Shown: positions 41,703-50,881, counted from the stretch's first letter. The stretch is 61,612 nt of DNA from JAQAZP01 sp032127265 (GCA_032127265.1 JAQAZP010000330.1:1-61612), one strand, 5' to 3'. Translations and numbers: made by a program. The notes: a model not told the origin generated them from the letters alone.

Positions 41703-42896
41703 ATGAAACCGAAGCGCAAAACAGTCATCATCTGGTCCGTTGTCATCCTGCTGGTCCTGCTGCTGGCCTGGGCCATGCGGCCCAAGCCGCTGGAAGCCGA
41801 CTTCGCTTCCATTGCCCGCGGTTCGATCCTGGTGACCATCGACGAGGAAGGGGAGACCCGGGTGCGCGACCGCTTCACCGTGTCGGCTCCCATGGCCGGC
41901 CGTGTGCTGCGTATCGAACTGGAGCCCGGCGACCCGGTGGAGGGCGGTGATACCGTGGTGGCCACTTTCCGGCCCACCGACCCGGTGCTGCAGGACGCCC
42001 GCACCAGGGCCCAGAACGAAGCCCGGGTGGGATCGGCCAAAGCCAGTCTGGGCACGGCAGAGGCCGAGGTCGAGCGGGCCCGGGCCGAGCTGAACTATGC
42101 CCACAGCGAGGAGGCGCGTTACCGCAGGCTGGCAAATGAAGGGTTCGTCTCCAGCGAGCGGCTGGAACGGGCGGAGCTGGATGCGCGGACCAGGGAGAAA
42201 GCTCTCTCCGCCACCGAGTTCGCCGTCCGTTCGGCCGAGCAGGAACTGGCCGCGGCGCGGGCATCACTGTTGGAAGCCCCCAAGGCCGGTGACAAGCGAA
42301 ACATCGTCATCCGCGCCCCGGTGGACGGGGTAGTGCTGCAGCGCTTCCGCTGGAGCGAGGGAGTGGTGCCGGTGGGAGAACCGCTGATCGAGATCGCCGA
42401 CCCCGCCGACCTGGAGATCGTCTCCGACCTGCTTTCATCCGATGCGGTGAAGGTCCGCCACGGCCAGAAAGTGCTCATCGAGCGCTGGGGCGGGGAGAAG
42501 AGCCTGGAAGGTGCGGTCCGGCGGGTCGAACCATACGGCTTCACCAAGTACTCCGCCCTGGGCGTGGAAGAGCAGCGGGTCAACGTCATCGTTGATTTCG
42601 CCGATCCCCGGGAGGCCTGGGCCGCCCTGGGGGACGGCTACCGTGTCGAACTGCGCATCGTGACCCAGGAAGCCGGCGACGTCCTGCTGGTGCCCACCAG
42701 CAGCCTCTTCCGGGTGGGGGAGGAGCAGACGGTGTTTGCCGTGCGCAACGGCAAGGCCACCCTCACCACCGTGGAGATCGGCAAGCGCAACGGACTTCAC
42801 GCCGAAGTGCTCTCGGGTCTCGAGGAAGGGGACACGGTGATCGTGCACCCCGGGGATGCCGTCGCGGACGGGGTGAAGGTGGCGGCGAGATCATAG
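41703..42896 (+). CDS. HlyD/MacA-type periplasmic adaptor (membrane fusion protein)
   Basis: 397 residues. An N-terminal membrane anchor (VIIWSVVILLVLLLAWAM) is followed by a lipoyl half-motif (APMAGRVLRIELEPGDPVEGGD), an alpha-helical hairpin at about 85-195 (RAELNYAHSEEARYRRLANEG), the second lipoyl half (IRAPVDGVVLQRF) and beta-barrel/membrane-proximal domains. It would bridge the FtsX permease to an outer-membrane channel; no TolC gene is seen. It starts 8 nt after the permease gene. Confidence 0.88.
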   Translation: MKPKRKTVIIWSVVILLVLLLAWAMRPKPLEADFASIARGSILVTIDEEGETRVRDRFTVSAPMAGRVLRIELEPGDPVEGGDTVVATFRPTDPVLQDARTRAQNEARVGSAKASLGTAEAEVERARAELNYAHSEEARYRRLANEGFVSSERLERAELDARTREKALSATEFAVRSAEQELAAARASLLEAPKAGDKRNIVIRAPVDGVVLQRFRWSEGVVPVGEPLIEIADPADLEIVSDLLSSDAVKVRHGQKVLIERWGGEKSLEGAVRRVEPYGFTKYSALGVEEQRVNVIVDFADPREAWAALGDGYRVELRIVTQEAGDVLLVPTSSLFRVGEEQTVFAVRNGKATLTTVEIGKRNGLHAEVLSGLEEGDTVIVHPGDAVADGVKVAARS

Positions 42897-42904
42897 GCCG
42901 ATCG

Positions 42905-43324
42905 TCATTCCCTCAATACCGGTTTGGCGCCGGTGACGATCTCGTCATACCCGTCACCGTCGATGTCTCCGGCCGAGACATTCACCCCCCAGTTGCTGGC
43001 GCTGTAAGCCGGCCACTCATCGTAATACGTGCGGACCAGCGGCGGGTTCCAGGCGCAGGGGCCCGGGGCGGTGACCAGGCCTTTCCAGTCGTGGGTTCTC
43101 ACCCAGTCTTCGTACTCGAACTCGCGGACGGCCAGGATGGGATCGAGATTGCCGTCGGTGTCGATGGCCAGGACCGTGAACGTATGGGGCCCTTCCGACA
43201 GATCGGTCAGAGCCCTGGTCCGGTGTATTTGCGGTTCCGACCAGTCGCCATCATCTAGGCGCCAGGAATACCGAAGTGCACTCAGCTGATCTTCTGCGTC
43301 GCTGCGCTCCTCATTAAGGAACAA
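42905..43324 (-). pseudogene. Fragment of an FG-GAP/Ig-like surface protein
   Basis: 139 codons on the minus strand. The first half reads like an Ig-type or Y_Y_Y beta domain (RYSWRLDDGDWSEPQI, EGPHTFTVLAIDTDGN). The end is one FG-GAP-like repeat, WGVNVSAGDIDGDGYDEIVT, identical in that stretch to a repeat of the large protein encoded at 43607-46909 on the other strand. There is no signal peptide or proper start. The 5' end stops 9 nt from the family A repeat at 43333. I read it as the surviving C-terminal piece of a paralogue that has lost its upstream part. Confidence 0.6.
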
Positions 43325-43332
43325 TGCCGTAT

Positions 43333-43439
43333 TGTCATCGCGAGGAGCAGGCGAAGCCTGCGACGTGGCGATCTCACAGACCGCACGGTGAAGAGGAGCT
43401 TGCTGCTTTCGAGGGCAAGGCCCTCTCCTCGCAATGACA
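43333..43439. repeat. Dispersed palindromic repeat, family A, copy 2
   Basis: An element of 107 bp with ends TGTCATCGCGAGG and CCTCGCAATGACA. The first 45 nt share the block AGGAGCAGGCGAAGCCTGCG with copy 3. It sits at the broken 5' edge of the FG-GAP fragment. Confidence 0.8.
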
Positions 43440-43475
43440 CACGCGTGAAATGATCGTTTTGGGGAGTATTATTTC

Positions 43476-43507
43476 TTGTCCCTGCCCCGGGCAAGTGGTG
43501 TTATAAT
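43476..43507 (+). promoter_or_regulatory. Extended -10 promoter of the BNR/FG-GAP gene
   Basis: TGTTATAAT (extended -10, TATAAT at 43502-43507) with a distant TTGTCC at 43476-43481 (20-nt spacer, too long for an ordinary -35). The imperfect palindrome TTGTCCC...GGGCAA in the spacer might be an operator. Initiation would be near 43514, giving a leader of about 93 nt. Confidence 0.5.
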
Positions 43508-43606
43508 GCTGCCTCTAGCCGTGGTTGCCCATCTGTGACCGGCCGCTGCCCGGGAATAGTTCCCGCAGTGCCCGGGCCCGGTCTTCTATTTCACTGGAGT
43601 TTTGTC

Positions 43607-46600
43607 ATGCGTAACAGTTTTGCCTGGAGGCTGACCCTCAGCCTGCTTCTGGTTCCTTTCCTGGCTTGCCTGGTCTTCGTCTTTCTCAACGAGAGCAGGG
43701 GAGCTGAAACCGAGATGACCGCCGCCACCGTGCCGGCGGTGCCGATGCTCGGCAAAAACCCCTCGCCCACCGAGGTCGTCCAGTGGAAGCAGGACCGCAA
43801 GGAGTTCAAGCGGCAGCGTGAGGAATGGCTGGAAAGCCTGCACTACGCCGCCCCGGGCACCGACTGGAAGGCCATCGAGGCGGAGAACCGGCGAGACAAC
43901 ATCCTGCAGCGTCAGGCGCTGAAGAGCGCGAAGTCCGGTGCCGCACCGGTTCGGGGGTCCCAGTGGAGCGAGGTGGGCAGCAACAACCAGGCGGGGCGGA
44001 CCCGCTGGTCGGCCTGGAGCCCGGATGATGACACCCTCTACGTTGGTGCGGACAACGGCGGTGTCTGGAAGGGCGACATCAACGGCAGCAACTGGCAGCC
44101 GATCAGCGACGACATCGGCTACGGCGCGAACCAGGTCTATGTCACTCCGGGCAGCCCCAAGGTGCTCACGTACTGCGGCTACAATGGTGAGGTCTACGTC
44201 AGCACCAACGAGGGCGGCAGTTGGAGTGGGCCCGGCGGTTTCGAGGCCGAGGACCTGTGGGAGATCGTCCGCATCGTCCGTGACCAGGGAAGTCCCAGAA
44301 CGCTGTATTTGATGGCCCGGGGCGACCACGAGACTTATGGCGCCGGCTTCCACCTTTACCGCTCAGAAGACGGCGGGCTCAACTACAGCTTTGTCTACGA
44401 TGCGGGCAACTGGCCCCGCTGCGATATCTGGATCGACCGGGTGGACCCGGGCCCGCTCTACCTGATGGACGGCCCCACCATGTTCGTCTCCGACAACGGG
44501 GGCAACACCTGGACCGAACTGGGCACCGCTCCGCTGGAGGCGGCCTACGTCGAGCTGGCCGGCTCCGAGGCCGGGGCGCCCACTTTCTATGCCGGGATGC
44601 GGACCAACGGCGGCAGCTGGCGGATGTACCGCTCCACCGACGGCGGGATGAACTGGGAGGACCGGCACGCGATCAACGACTTCTGGGAGAACGTGGGCGC
44701 CTCGATCACCGACCCCGACCTGGTGCTCTTCGCCGGTGTGGAAGTCTGGCGCTCAACCAATGGCGGCGGCAGTTTCGCCATCGTCAACGGCTGGGGCGAG
44801 TATTATGGTGACCCCGAGTTCAAGCTGCACGCCGACAACCCCAGCATGCAGACCCACATGATAGACGGCCAGGAAGTCTTCCTGATCAACACCGACGGCG
44901 GGTCCTACAAATCGTATGACGGTGTGGCCACCGTGCAGAACATCTCGCTGTCGGGACTGGGCATCAGCCAGTATTACGACATCTTCACCAGCAGCACCGA
45001 TCCCTACCTCATCGCCGCCGGCGCCCAGGACCAGGGCTACCAGGTCTCCACTCCGGATGAAAGCAGAGACCCCTACCTCAACTTCGACCAGATCATCAGC
45101 GGTGATTACGGGCACCTGACCTCCACCAACCGCGACCACAACTTTTTGTTCAGTGTCTACCCGGGGTTCATCCTGGTCCAGGTCACCGAGGAGTATCAGA
45201 ACACCTGGGGCCTCGATTTCCCGTCCGGCGCCACCTACAACGCCTGGATGCCGCCCCTGCTGGCCGACCCGCTGGACGAGTACAATTTCTACTTCTGCGC
45301 CGATCACCTCTGGTATTACGACCGCATCAACCAGACCAACAATTACAGCATGACCGAACTGCCCTACGACTTCGCCGCCGATGGCGGCCAGTTCGTCTCC
45401 GGGCTGGCCATCTCCTCGGCGAACCTCGACCGCTGGTATGCCGTGGGCAATGCCGGCAATTTCTGGTATTCCTCGGACGCCGGCCAGAACTGGACCATGT
45501 CCGAAGATACCGGGCCGGGCAACTCCTATCTCTACGGCACCTCGATCATCGCATCACCAACCGACCCGCTCACCGCCTGGGCCGGGGGCAGCGGCTACAG
45601 CAACCCGGCGGTCTACCGCACGGTGGACGGCGGTGTGACCTGGGAACCGATGGGCGAGGGGCTGCCCTCCACCGTGGTCTACATGCTGGCCTTTGACAAT
45701 CCCCGGGAGCAGAGGATCTTTGCCGCCACCGAGGCCGGGCCATACGAGTTCGACACCTACACCAAAACCTGGTCCAGCATCCTCGGTGCCGAGGCACCCC
45801 TGACCACCTACTGGGCGGTGGAGAGCGTGCCCGAACTGGGGGTGGTCCGTTTTGGCACCTACGGCCGCGGCATCTGGGACTACACTCCCGCGCCGACGAT
45901 CAACAAGGGCATCATCACCGGTTCCGGACCGAGTTTCGGCAATCCGCCGCGGGTACACCTTTTCCCGCCGGAGGACGGAGCTTCGCCGGCCTACGCCTTC
46001 TCGCCCTATGGTGCGGCGCACTACGGAGCCAACGTGGCTGCCGGGGACGTGACCGGCGACGGGTTCCAGTGCGTGCTCACCGGCGCCGGACCGGGCGACA
46101 TCTTCGGTCCCCACGTCCGCGGTTTCACCGTGGCCGGGGCGCCGATTCCCGGGCTGAGCTTCCTGGCTTACGGCACCAACCGATTCGGAGTGAACATCGC
46201 CGCCGGCGACATCGACGGCGACGGGTATGACGAACTGATCACCGGCGCCGGACCAGGTGCGGTGTTCGGTCCCCACGTGCGGGCCTTTGACTACGACGGG
46301 TCCGGCACTGTCACGCCGGTCTCGGGGGTGAGCTTCTTCGCCTACGGCACGCTGAGGTGGGGCGTAAACGTCTCGGCCGGCGACATCGACGGCGACGGCT
46401 ACGACGAGATCGTCACCGGCGCCGGGCCGGGCGACGTCTTCGGCGCACATGTCCGCGGCTGGAACATCGACGGCGGGACGGCCGCTTCCATGCCCGGTGT
46501 CAGCTGGCTGGCCTACGGTACGCCACGTTACGGCGTGCGGGTGGCCTGCGGAGACGTGGATGGTGACGGCATCGACGAGATCATCACCGCCCCCGGCCCC

Positions 46601-46909
46601 TCGCCGGTCTTTGCCTCGCACATCCGCGGCTGGAACGTGGATGGCGGGACGGCCACGCCGCTCCCCGGTTTCAGCATTTTTGCCTGGACCGCCGAGGAAG
46701 CACTCTACGGGGCCACGGTGGCCTCGGGCACCGACCTGGACGGCGACAGCCGCCACGAAGTAGTCGTGGGCATGGGCCCGGATCCCGATGCCGGCAGCGC
46801 CGTGCGGGTCTACCGTTACAGCGGATCCGAGCTGGAGCAGCTCTTCGAACTCCAGGCGTTCCCCATCGGCTGGACCCACGGGGCCAATGTGGCCGTGGGC
46901 ACGTTTTAG
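43607..46909 (+). CDS. Large exported BNR/sortilin-like propeller protein with FG-GAP-like C-terminal repeats
   Basis: 1100 residues. N-terminal signal or anchor (LTLSLLLVPFLACLVFVFL). Residues about 110-780 carry BNR/VPS10-type propeller repeats ('STNEGGSWSG', 'SDNGGNTWTEL', 'STDGGMNWED', 'SSDAGQNWTM', 'TVDGGVTWEP'), as in exo-alpha-sialidase and xyloglucanase-like propellers. From about 790 to the end are five and a half repeats of about 62 residues with calcium-type loops (AAGDIDGDGYDELITGAGPG and variants). No Por-secretion, PEP-CTERM or LPxTG sorting signal is visible at the C-terminus. No catalytic residues were identified, so binding or adhesion is as likely as hydrolysis. ATG 43607 has a GGAG at 7-nt spacing. 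Confidence 0.8.
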   Translation: MRNSFAWRLTLSLLLVPFLACLVFVFLNESRGAETEMTAATVPAVPMLGKNPSPTEVVQWKQDRKEFKRQREEWLESLHYAAPGTDWKAIEAENRRDNILQRQALKSAKSGAAPVRGSQWSEVGSNNQAGRTRWSAWSPDDDTLYVGADNGGVWKGDINGSNWQPISDDIGYGANQVYVTPGSPKVLTYCGYNGEVYVSTNEGGSWSGPGGFEAEDLWEIVRIVRDQGSPRTLYLMARGDHETYGAGFHLYRSEDGGLNYSFVYDAGNWPRCDIWIDRVDPGPLYLMDGPTMFVSDNGGNTWTELGTAPLEAAYVELAGSEAGAPTFYAGMRTNGGSWRMYRSTDGGMNWEDRHAINDFWENVGASITDPDLVLFAGVEVWRSTNGGGSFAIVNGWGEYYGDPEFKLHADNPSMQTHMIDGQEVFLINTDGGSYKSYDGVATVQNISLSGLGISQYYDIFTSSTDPYLIAAGAQDQGYQVSTPDESRDPYLNFDQIISGDYGHLTSTNRDHNFLFSVYPGFILVQVTEEYQNTWGLDFPSGATYNAWMPPLLADPLDEYNFYFCADHLWYYDRINQTNNYSMTELPYDFAADGGQFVSGLAISSANLDRWYAVGNAGNFWYSSDAGQNWTMSEDTGPGNSYLYGTSIIASPTDPLTAWAGGSGYSNPAVYRTVDGGVTWEPMGEGLPSTVVYMLAFDNPREQRIFAATEAGPYEFDTYTKTWSSILGAEAPLTTYWAVESVPELGVVRFGTYGRGIWDYTPAPTINKGIITGSGPSFGNPPRVHLFPPEDGASPAYAFSPYGAAHYGANVAAGDVTGDGFQCVLTGAGPGDIFGPHVRGFTVAGAPIPGLSFLAYGTNRFGVNIAAGDIDGDGYDELITGAGPGAVFGPHVRAFDYDGSGTVTPVSGVSFFAYGTLRWGVNVSAGDIDGDGYDEIVTGAGPGDVFGAHVRGWNIDGGTAASMPGVSWLAYGTPRYGVRVACGDVDGDGIDEIITAPGPSPVFASHIRGWNVDGGTATPLPGFSIFAWTAEEALYGATVASGTDLDGDSRHEVVVGMGPDPDAGSAVRVYRYSGSELEQLFELQAFPIGWTHGANVAVGTF

Positions 46910-46933
46910 TTCGGCAGAAGAGGGACACGGAAC

Positions 46934-48169
46934 GTGCGACTCCACTGGGCAGGATTGATCCGGGCCGGCCTCATCGGCTGGCCGCTCATCCTCCTGCTCC
47001 TGCTGGCCCTGGTCCCTGGCTGCTCCGCTGGAGATCCGGGTACTGACGCCCCGGCTCCTGCCGAGTCCTCCGCGCTTGACCCGACCCAGGGCGCGGAACT
47101 GGGCGCTGCCCGCACCGAGCTGCGCCACGCCGGAATGTTTACCGTCACCTACCACCCCTTTGGCAAGGAGGTGGCGGTGCAGGTCCCCTGGCGCCCGCCG
47201 GGAGACCCGCTGCACTTCCTGCTGATCCCCCGCGGCGCCCCGGTGCCTGCAGGCTTTGCCGGCCACCGGGTGGTGGAGGTTCCGGTGCGCAGCGTGGTGG
47301 CGCTTTCCACCACCTACCTGGCCCACATGGAGAGCCTCGGCCTGCTGGACACCCTGGTGGGGCTGGCCAACTTCAACCACGTCTGTTCGCCTGCCGTGCG
47401 GCAGATCATCGACCAGGGCCGGCTGGCCGAGGTGGGGGAGAACCAGACGGTCAACGTGGAATTGCTGATCGAGCTGGACCCCGAGCTGGTGTTGGGCTAC
47501 GGCATCGGGGTAGCCGAGGACGACAACCACCCGGCGCTGTTCGAGGCCGGGCTGGACGTGGTGCTGACCACCGAGTTCCTCGAGCCCACACCGCTGGCCC
47601 GGGCCGAGTGGATCAAGTTCATCGCCCTCTTTTTCGACCGGGAAGCCGAGGCGGAAGTGCTGTTCAGCCGGATGGAGCAGCGCTACCTCGAACTGCAGGG
47701 CCTGGCCCGCGACGCCGGTTCCCGCCCCACGGTGCTGCTCAACGCCGATTTCCAGGGCGTCTGGTATCTGCCCGGCGGCCGGTCCTACATGGCCACCCTG
47801 CTCCATGACGCCGGGGCCAGCTATATCTGGGATGACGACACCACCAGCACCACCGCGGCGTACGACGCCGAGTCGGTTTTCGAGCGGGGGGCGCGGGCCG
47901 ACTTCTGGCTCAACCCGGGTCAGGCGCGGTCCCTGGACGAGCTGCTCTCCCTGGACCGGCGCTACAACTTCTTTGACGCCGTGCACCACTGCAAGGTCTA
48001 CAACTGCACTGCCCGGCTGGGTCCGGGGGGCGGCAACGACATCTGGGAGACCGGCGTGGCCAATCCCCACCTTGTGCTGGCCGACCTGGTGCGCATCTTC
48101 CACCCCGGGCTGTTGCCCGACCACGAACTCATCTGGTACCATCAGTTGAATTGCCCCGAACAGAACTGA
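46934..48169 (+). CDS. Periplasmic binding lipoprotein of an iron-siderophore/B12-type ABC importer
   Basis: 411 residues. The signal ends in lipobox LVPGC. The mature protein has the Peri_BP_2 (class III binding protein) pattern: RVVEVPVRSVVALSTTYL, LGLLDTLVGLAN, VGENQTVNVELLIELDPELVLGY, and TVLLNADFQGVWYLPGG...YMATLLHDAGASYIWDD. The motifs VVEVP and ASYIWDD resemble BtuF/FecB relatives. The metal-complex ligand is not predictable. No cobalamin riboswitch or Fur-like box was seen upstream; the gene follows the BNR gene by 24 nt. It starts at GTG 46934. Confidence 0.85.
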   Translation: MRLHWAGLIRAGLIGWPLILLLLLALVPGCSAGDPGTDAPAPAESSALDPTQGAELGAARTELRHAGMFTVTYHPFGKEVAVQVPWRPPGDPLHFLLIPRGAPVPAGFAGHRVVEVPVRSVVALSTTYLAHMESLGLLDTLVGLANFNHVCSPAVRQIIDQGRLAEVGENQTVNVELLIELDPELVLGYGIGVAEDDNHPALFEAGLDVVLTTEFLEPTPLARAEWIKFIALFFDREAEAEVLFSRMEQRYLELQGLARDAGSRPTVLLNADFQGVWYLPGGRSYMATLLHDAGASYIWDDDTTSTTAAYDAESVFERGARADFWLNPGQARSLDELLSLDRRYNFFDAVHHCKVYNCTARLGPGGGNDIWETGVANPHLVLADLVRIFHPGLLPDHELIWYHQLNCPEQN

Positions 48170-48196
48170 TCCTGTCCGCTCATCGCAGGTGACCCA

Positions 48197-49276
48197 GTGA
48201 CCGGTCTTGGTTCCATCACCACACCGTCCCCCTCCCGTCGCGGATGGCCGGTGATCGGCCTGCTCTTCGGCGCCCTCTGCCTGGTCTTTGCCCTGGACCT
48301 GGCCCTGGGGTCGGTGCGTATCCCGCTGGGTGACATCATCTCCGTCCTCTTCGGTAACGGGGCGGGCAAGGAGAGCTGGGAGCAGATCGTCATGGCCTAC
48401 CGGCTGCCCCGGGCGCTCACCGCCATGCTGGGCGGCGCCGGTCTTTCCGTGGCCGGCCTGCAGATGCAGACCCTGTTCCGCAACCCCCTGGCCGGGCCCT
48501 TTGTCCTGGGCATCAATGCCGGGGCCAGCCTCGGTGTGGCCGCCGCGGTGCTGGCCGCCGGGGGACTGGCCGGGGCCGGGCTGATCTCGGGCCTCAGCGT
48601 TTTCGGTTCTCTGGGGGCGGTGGTTTCGGCCACTCTCGGCTCGGCACTGGTTTTCGGCATGATCATGCTGGTGTCGCGCCGGGTGGAGAGCAACATGACC
48701 CTGCTGATCCTCGGTCTGATGTTCGGCCACACCGCCGGCGCAGCGGTGAGCGTGCTGCTGCACTTCAGCGCCGCCGAGCAGATCAGGGTCTATGTGGCCT
48801 GGACCTTCGGCAGCTTTGCCGGGGTGGGCTGGAGCCAGCTGCAGGTGCTGGCCCCGGCAGTGCTGGCCGGCCTGGCCGCCGCCTTCCTGCTGGTCAAGCC
48901 GCTCAACGCTTTACTGCTGGGCGAGGCCTATGCCCGGAGCATGGGGCTCACGGTGCGCCGGGCCAGGCTGGCCGTATTGGCCGGCACCTCGCTGCTAGCC
49001 GGCGCCATCACAGCCTTTTGCGGGCCCATCGCCTTCCTCGGGGTGGCCGTGCCGCACCTCTGCCGGGGTCTGCTCGATACCTCGGATCACCGGCTGCTGG
49101 TTCCGGCGGTGACCCTGGCCGGCGGTGTGCTGGCCCTCACCGCCGACCTGGTGGCCCAGCTGCCGGGCAGCCAGGCCGTGCTGCCGCTCAACGCCGTGAC
49201 TTCGCTGATCGGCGCCCCGGTGATCATCTGGGTCATTCTTCAGCGGGCCAACTTGAGGTCGACGTTCGCCTCATGA
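48197..49276 (+). CDS. FecCD/BtuC-family ABC permease
   Basis: 359 residues with about ten membrane helices. YRLPRALTAMLGGAGLSVAGLQMQTLFRNPLAGPFVLGINAGA (residues about 69-111) is the FecCD hallmark. It also shows WTFGSFAGVGWSQL and GPIAFLGVAVPHLCR, and ends with VITSLIGAPVIIWVIL-like residues. It moves a siderophore, heme or cobalamin across the inner membrane. Start GTG 48197 follows AGGTG. The stop overlaps the ATPase start. Confidence 0.9.
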   Translation: MTGLGSITTPSPSRRGWPVIGLLFGALCLVFALDLALGSVRIPLGDIISVLFGNGAGKESWEQIVMAYRLPRALTAMLGGAGLSVAGLQMQTLFRNPLAGPFVLGINAGASLGVAAAVLAAGGLAGAGLISGLSVFGSLGAVVSATLGSALVFGMIMLVSRRVESNMTLLILGLMFGHTAGAAVSVLLHFSAAEQIRVYVAWTFGSFAGVGWSQLQVLAPAVLAGLAAAFLLVKPLNALLLGEAYARSMGLTVRRARLAVLAGTSLLAGAITAFCGPIAFLGVAVPHLCRGLLDTSDHRLLVPAVTLAGGVLALTADLVAQLPGSQAVLPLNAVTSLIGAPVIIWVILQRANLRSTFAS

Positions 49277-50331
49277 GCAAGCCCATACTGCAGACCGAAG
49301 ACCTCAGTATCGGCTACCGCCGGCCGCGGGCCGCGCCCTTTACCGTGGCCCGGGGGATAACAGCGTCGTTGGGAGCGGGGGAGTGCGTCTGTCTGGTGGG
49401 GCCCAACGGGGCGGGCAAGTCCACGTTGCTCAAAACCCTGGCCGGGATGCTCCGGCCGCTGGGCGGCCGGGTGCTGTCCGGTGGTGAACCGCTGCACGGC
49501 CTGCGGCCGCTGGAGCTGGCCCGTAGGTTGAGCGTGGTGCTCACCGACCGGGTTCAGGCCGGGGCCCTTTCCGCTTACGCCCTGGTGGCCCTGGGCCGCT
49601 ATCCCTACACCGGCTGGACCGGGAGGCTCACCGCCCACGACGATGAGCACGTGCGCCGGGCCCTGTCGGCGGTGGGCGCCGAGGAACTGGCCCCGCGCAG
49701 CGTTCTGGAGCTGTCCGACGGCGAGCGGCAGAAGGTGATGATAGCCCGGGCACTGGCCCAGGATCCTGAAGTGATGATCCTCGACGAGCCCACCGCCTAC
49801 CTCGACCTGCCGCGGCGGGTCGAGGTACTGGGCCTGCTGCGCAACCTGGCCCACCGCAAGTCTCGGGCGATCCTCCTCTCGACCCACGACCTCGACCTGG
49901 CCCTGCGCACTGCTGACCGCATCTGGGTGCTGGCCCGGGGCGGCCGTCTTAGCTGCGGGGTGCCCGAGGACATGGTGCTGGGCGGTGTGTTTGAGACGGC
50001 GTTCGAGAGTGAAGGCGTGTTGTTCGACCGCGAGACGGGCAGCTTCCAGGTCAGCGGCGAGGCAACGGCCACGGTGGCGGTCACTGGCGAAGGTGCGGTG
50101 TGGCGCTGGACTGTGCGCGGCCTGGAGCGGGCCGGTTTGCGGGCGGTTACCGGGGATGAGGCCGCGTCGGCGATGTTTCAGGTGGAGGTCGCTCCCGTGG
50201 AGAACTCGGTGGACTGGCAGCTCACTCGTGACGGCGATGTGGTCAGCGGCCGCGGAGTGGAAGCCCTGCTGATCGAACTGCAGCAGGTCAGGTGGGCTGT
50301 CCCTGCTTCAGGATCGCACTCATCGCCTTGA
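49273..50331 (+). CDS. FecE/BtuD-type ABC ATPase with C-terminal extension
   Basis: 352 residues. Walker A LVGPNGAGKST at about 41-51, signature LSDGERQKVMIARAL (the usual second Gly is Asp, a known variant), Walker B VMILDEPTAYLDL and the switch His in LSTHD. FecE-type ATPases are about 260 residues; the extra 90 at the C-terminus (from about 265) have alternating Gly/Thr/Val strands and may be a regulatory or binding-protein-contacting domain. It drives the preceding permease. The 3' end overlaps the convergent isochorismatase gene by 44 nt. Confidence 0.87.
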   Translation: MSKPILQTEDLSIGYRRPRAAPFTVARGITASLGAGECVCLVGPNGAGKSTLLKTLAGMLRPLGGRVLSGGEPLHGLRPLELARRLSVVLTDRVQAGALSAYALVALGRYPYTGWTGRLTAHDDEHVRRALSAVGAEELAPRSVLELSDGERQKVMIARALAQDPEVMILDEPTAYLDLPRRVEVLGLLRNLAHRKSRAILLSTHDLDLALRTADRIWVLARGGRLSCGVPEDMVLGGVFETAFESEGVLFDRETGSFQVSGEATATVAVTGEGAVWRWTVRGLERAGLRAVTGDEAASAMFQVEVAPVENSVDWQLTRDGDVVSGRGVEALLIELQQVRWAVPASGSHSSP

Positions 50332-50881
50332 ACCCCGGGTGGCTGGTGTCCCGGGCCCACTCGAAACCAACCGACTCGTGATTGGTCATCACCGCTCCGG
50401 CCTGTTTCATGCGTTCCAGAGCGTGTCGGCGGTATTCTTCTCCGCGGCCGCTGACGCAGTCCCAGCAGAGATGGACCTGGCTCCCGGCCCGCAGCAGCTC
50501 GATCACCGTCTGCATGACGCAGACATGGGCCTCGATGCCGGCCACCACCACTTGCCGCCGGGCGGCAGGCACGCCGGGGAGCAGCTGCTGAAGTGTCTCT
50601 TTGAACCGCTCATCTCCGCAGCAACCAAATGCGGTCTTGTCCAGGTAGATGTGCTCGGTCCGCAGCTGGTCGTAGACCGCCCGGACCTCGGGATGGGTCG
50701 GCCCGAGGCCCTGGGGGTACTGCTCGGTTAGCAGCACCGGGACCTGGTAGAGATCGGCGAAGCGGAGCAGTCTGTTGGTGGCCTGGATGACCAGCGCCGG
50801 CCGGTGGATCATCTCCATCAGCTTGCCCTGCAGGTCGATGACCAGCACCACGCTCCGCCGGATGTCGAGAAGTTCGGTCAT
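50288..50881 (-). CDS. Isochorismatase-family (YcaC-like) cysteine hydrolase
   Basis: 197 residues with the catalytic triad of the family: Asp16 (VVLVIDLQGKL), Lys82 (YLDKTAFGC) and Cys121 (GIEAHVCVMQT). The cis-peptide stretch VVVAGIEAHV is present. True isochorismatases are longer or differ in the substrate loop; YcaC-like amidohydrolases of unknown substrate are the closest match. It is encoded opposite the iron importer and overlaps its ATPase gene, so a role in siderophore (2,3-dihydroxybenzoate) synthesis is not supported; no entA/B/C homologue is nearby. Confidence 0.83.
   Translation of the reverse strand: MTELLDIRRSVVLVIDLQGKLMEMIHRPALVIQATNRLLRFADLYQVPVLLTEQYPQGLGPTHPEVRAVYDQLRTEHIYLDKTAFGCCGDERFKETLQQLLPGVPAARRQVVVAGIEAHVCVMQTVIELLRAGSQVHLCWDCVSGRGEEYRRHALERMKQAGAVMTNHESVGFEWARDTSHPGFKAMSAILKQGQPT

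Noticed and set aside
42905..43324. The FG-GAP fragment as a complete small gene
   Set aside because: There is no signal peptide, no sensible start and the first domain is cut; homology begins mid-domain at the edge of a repeat.
45554..48763. 1069-codon minus-strand frame opposite the BNR gene and the ABC importer genes
   Set aside because: It spans several well-supported plus-strand genes, is low-complexity Gly/His/Gln/Arg-rich and has no recognisable domain. Very long antisense frames are expected at this GC content.
50288..50881. Siderophore biosynthesis role for the isochorismatase-family gene beside the iron-type importer
   Set aside because: Opposite strand, YcaC-like sequence, and no entA, entB, entC or NRPS genes nearby.
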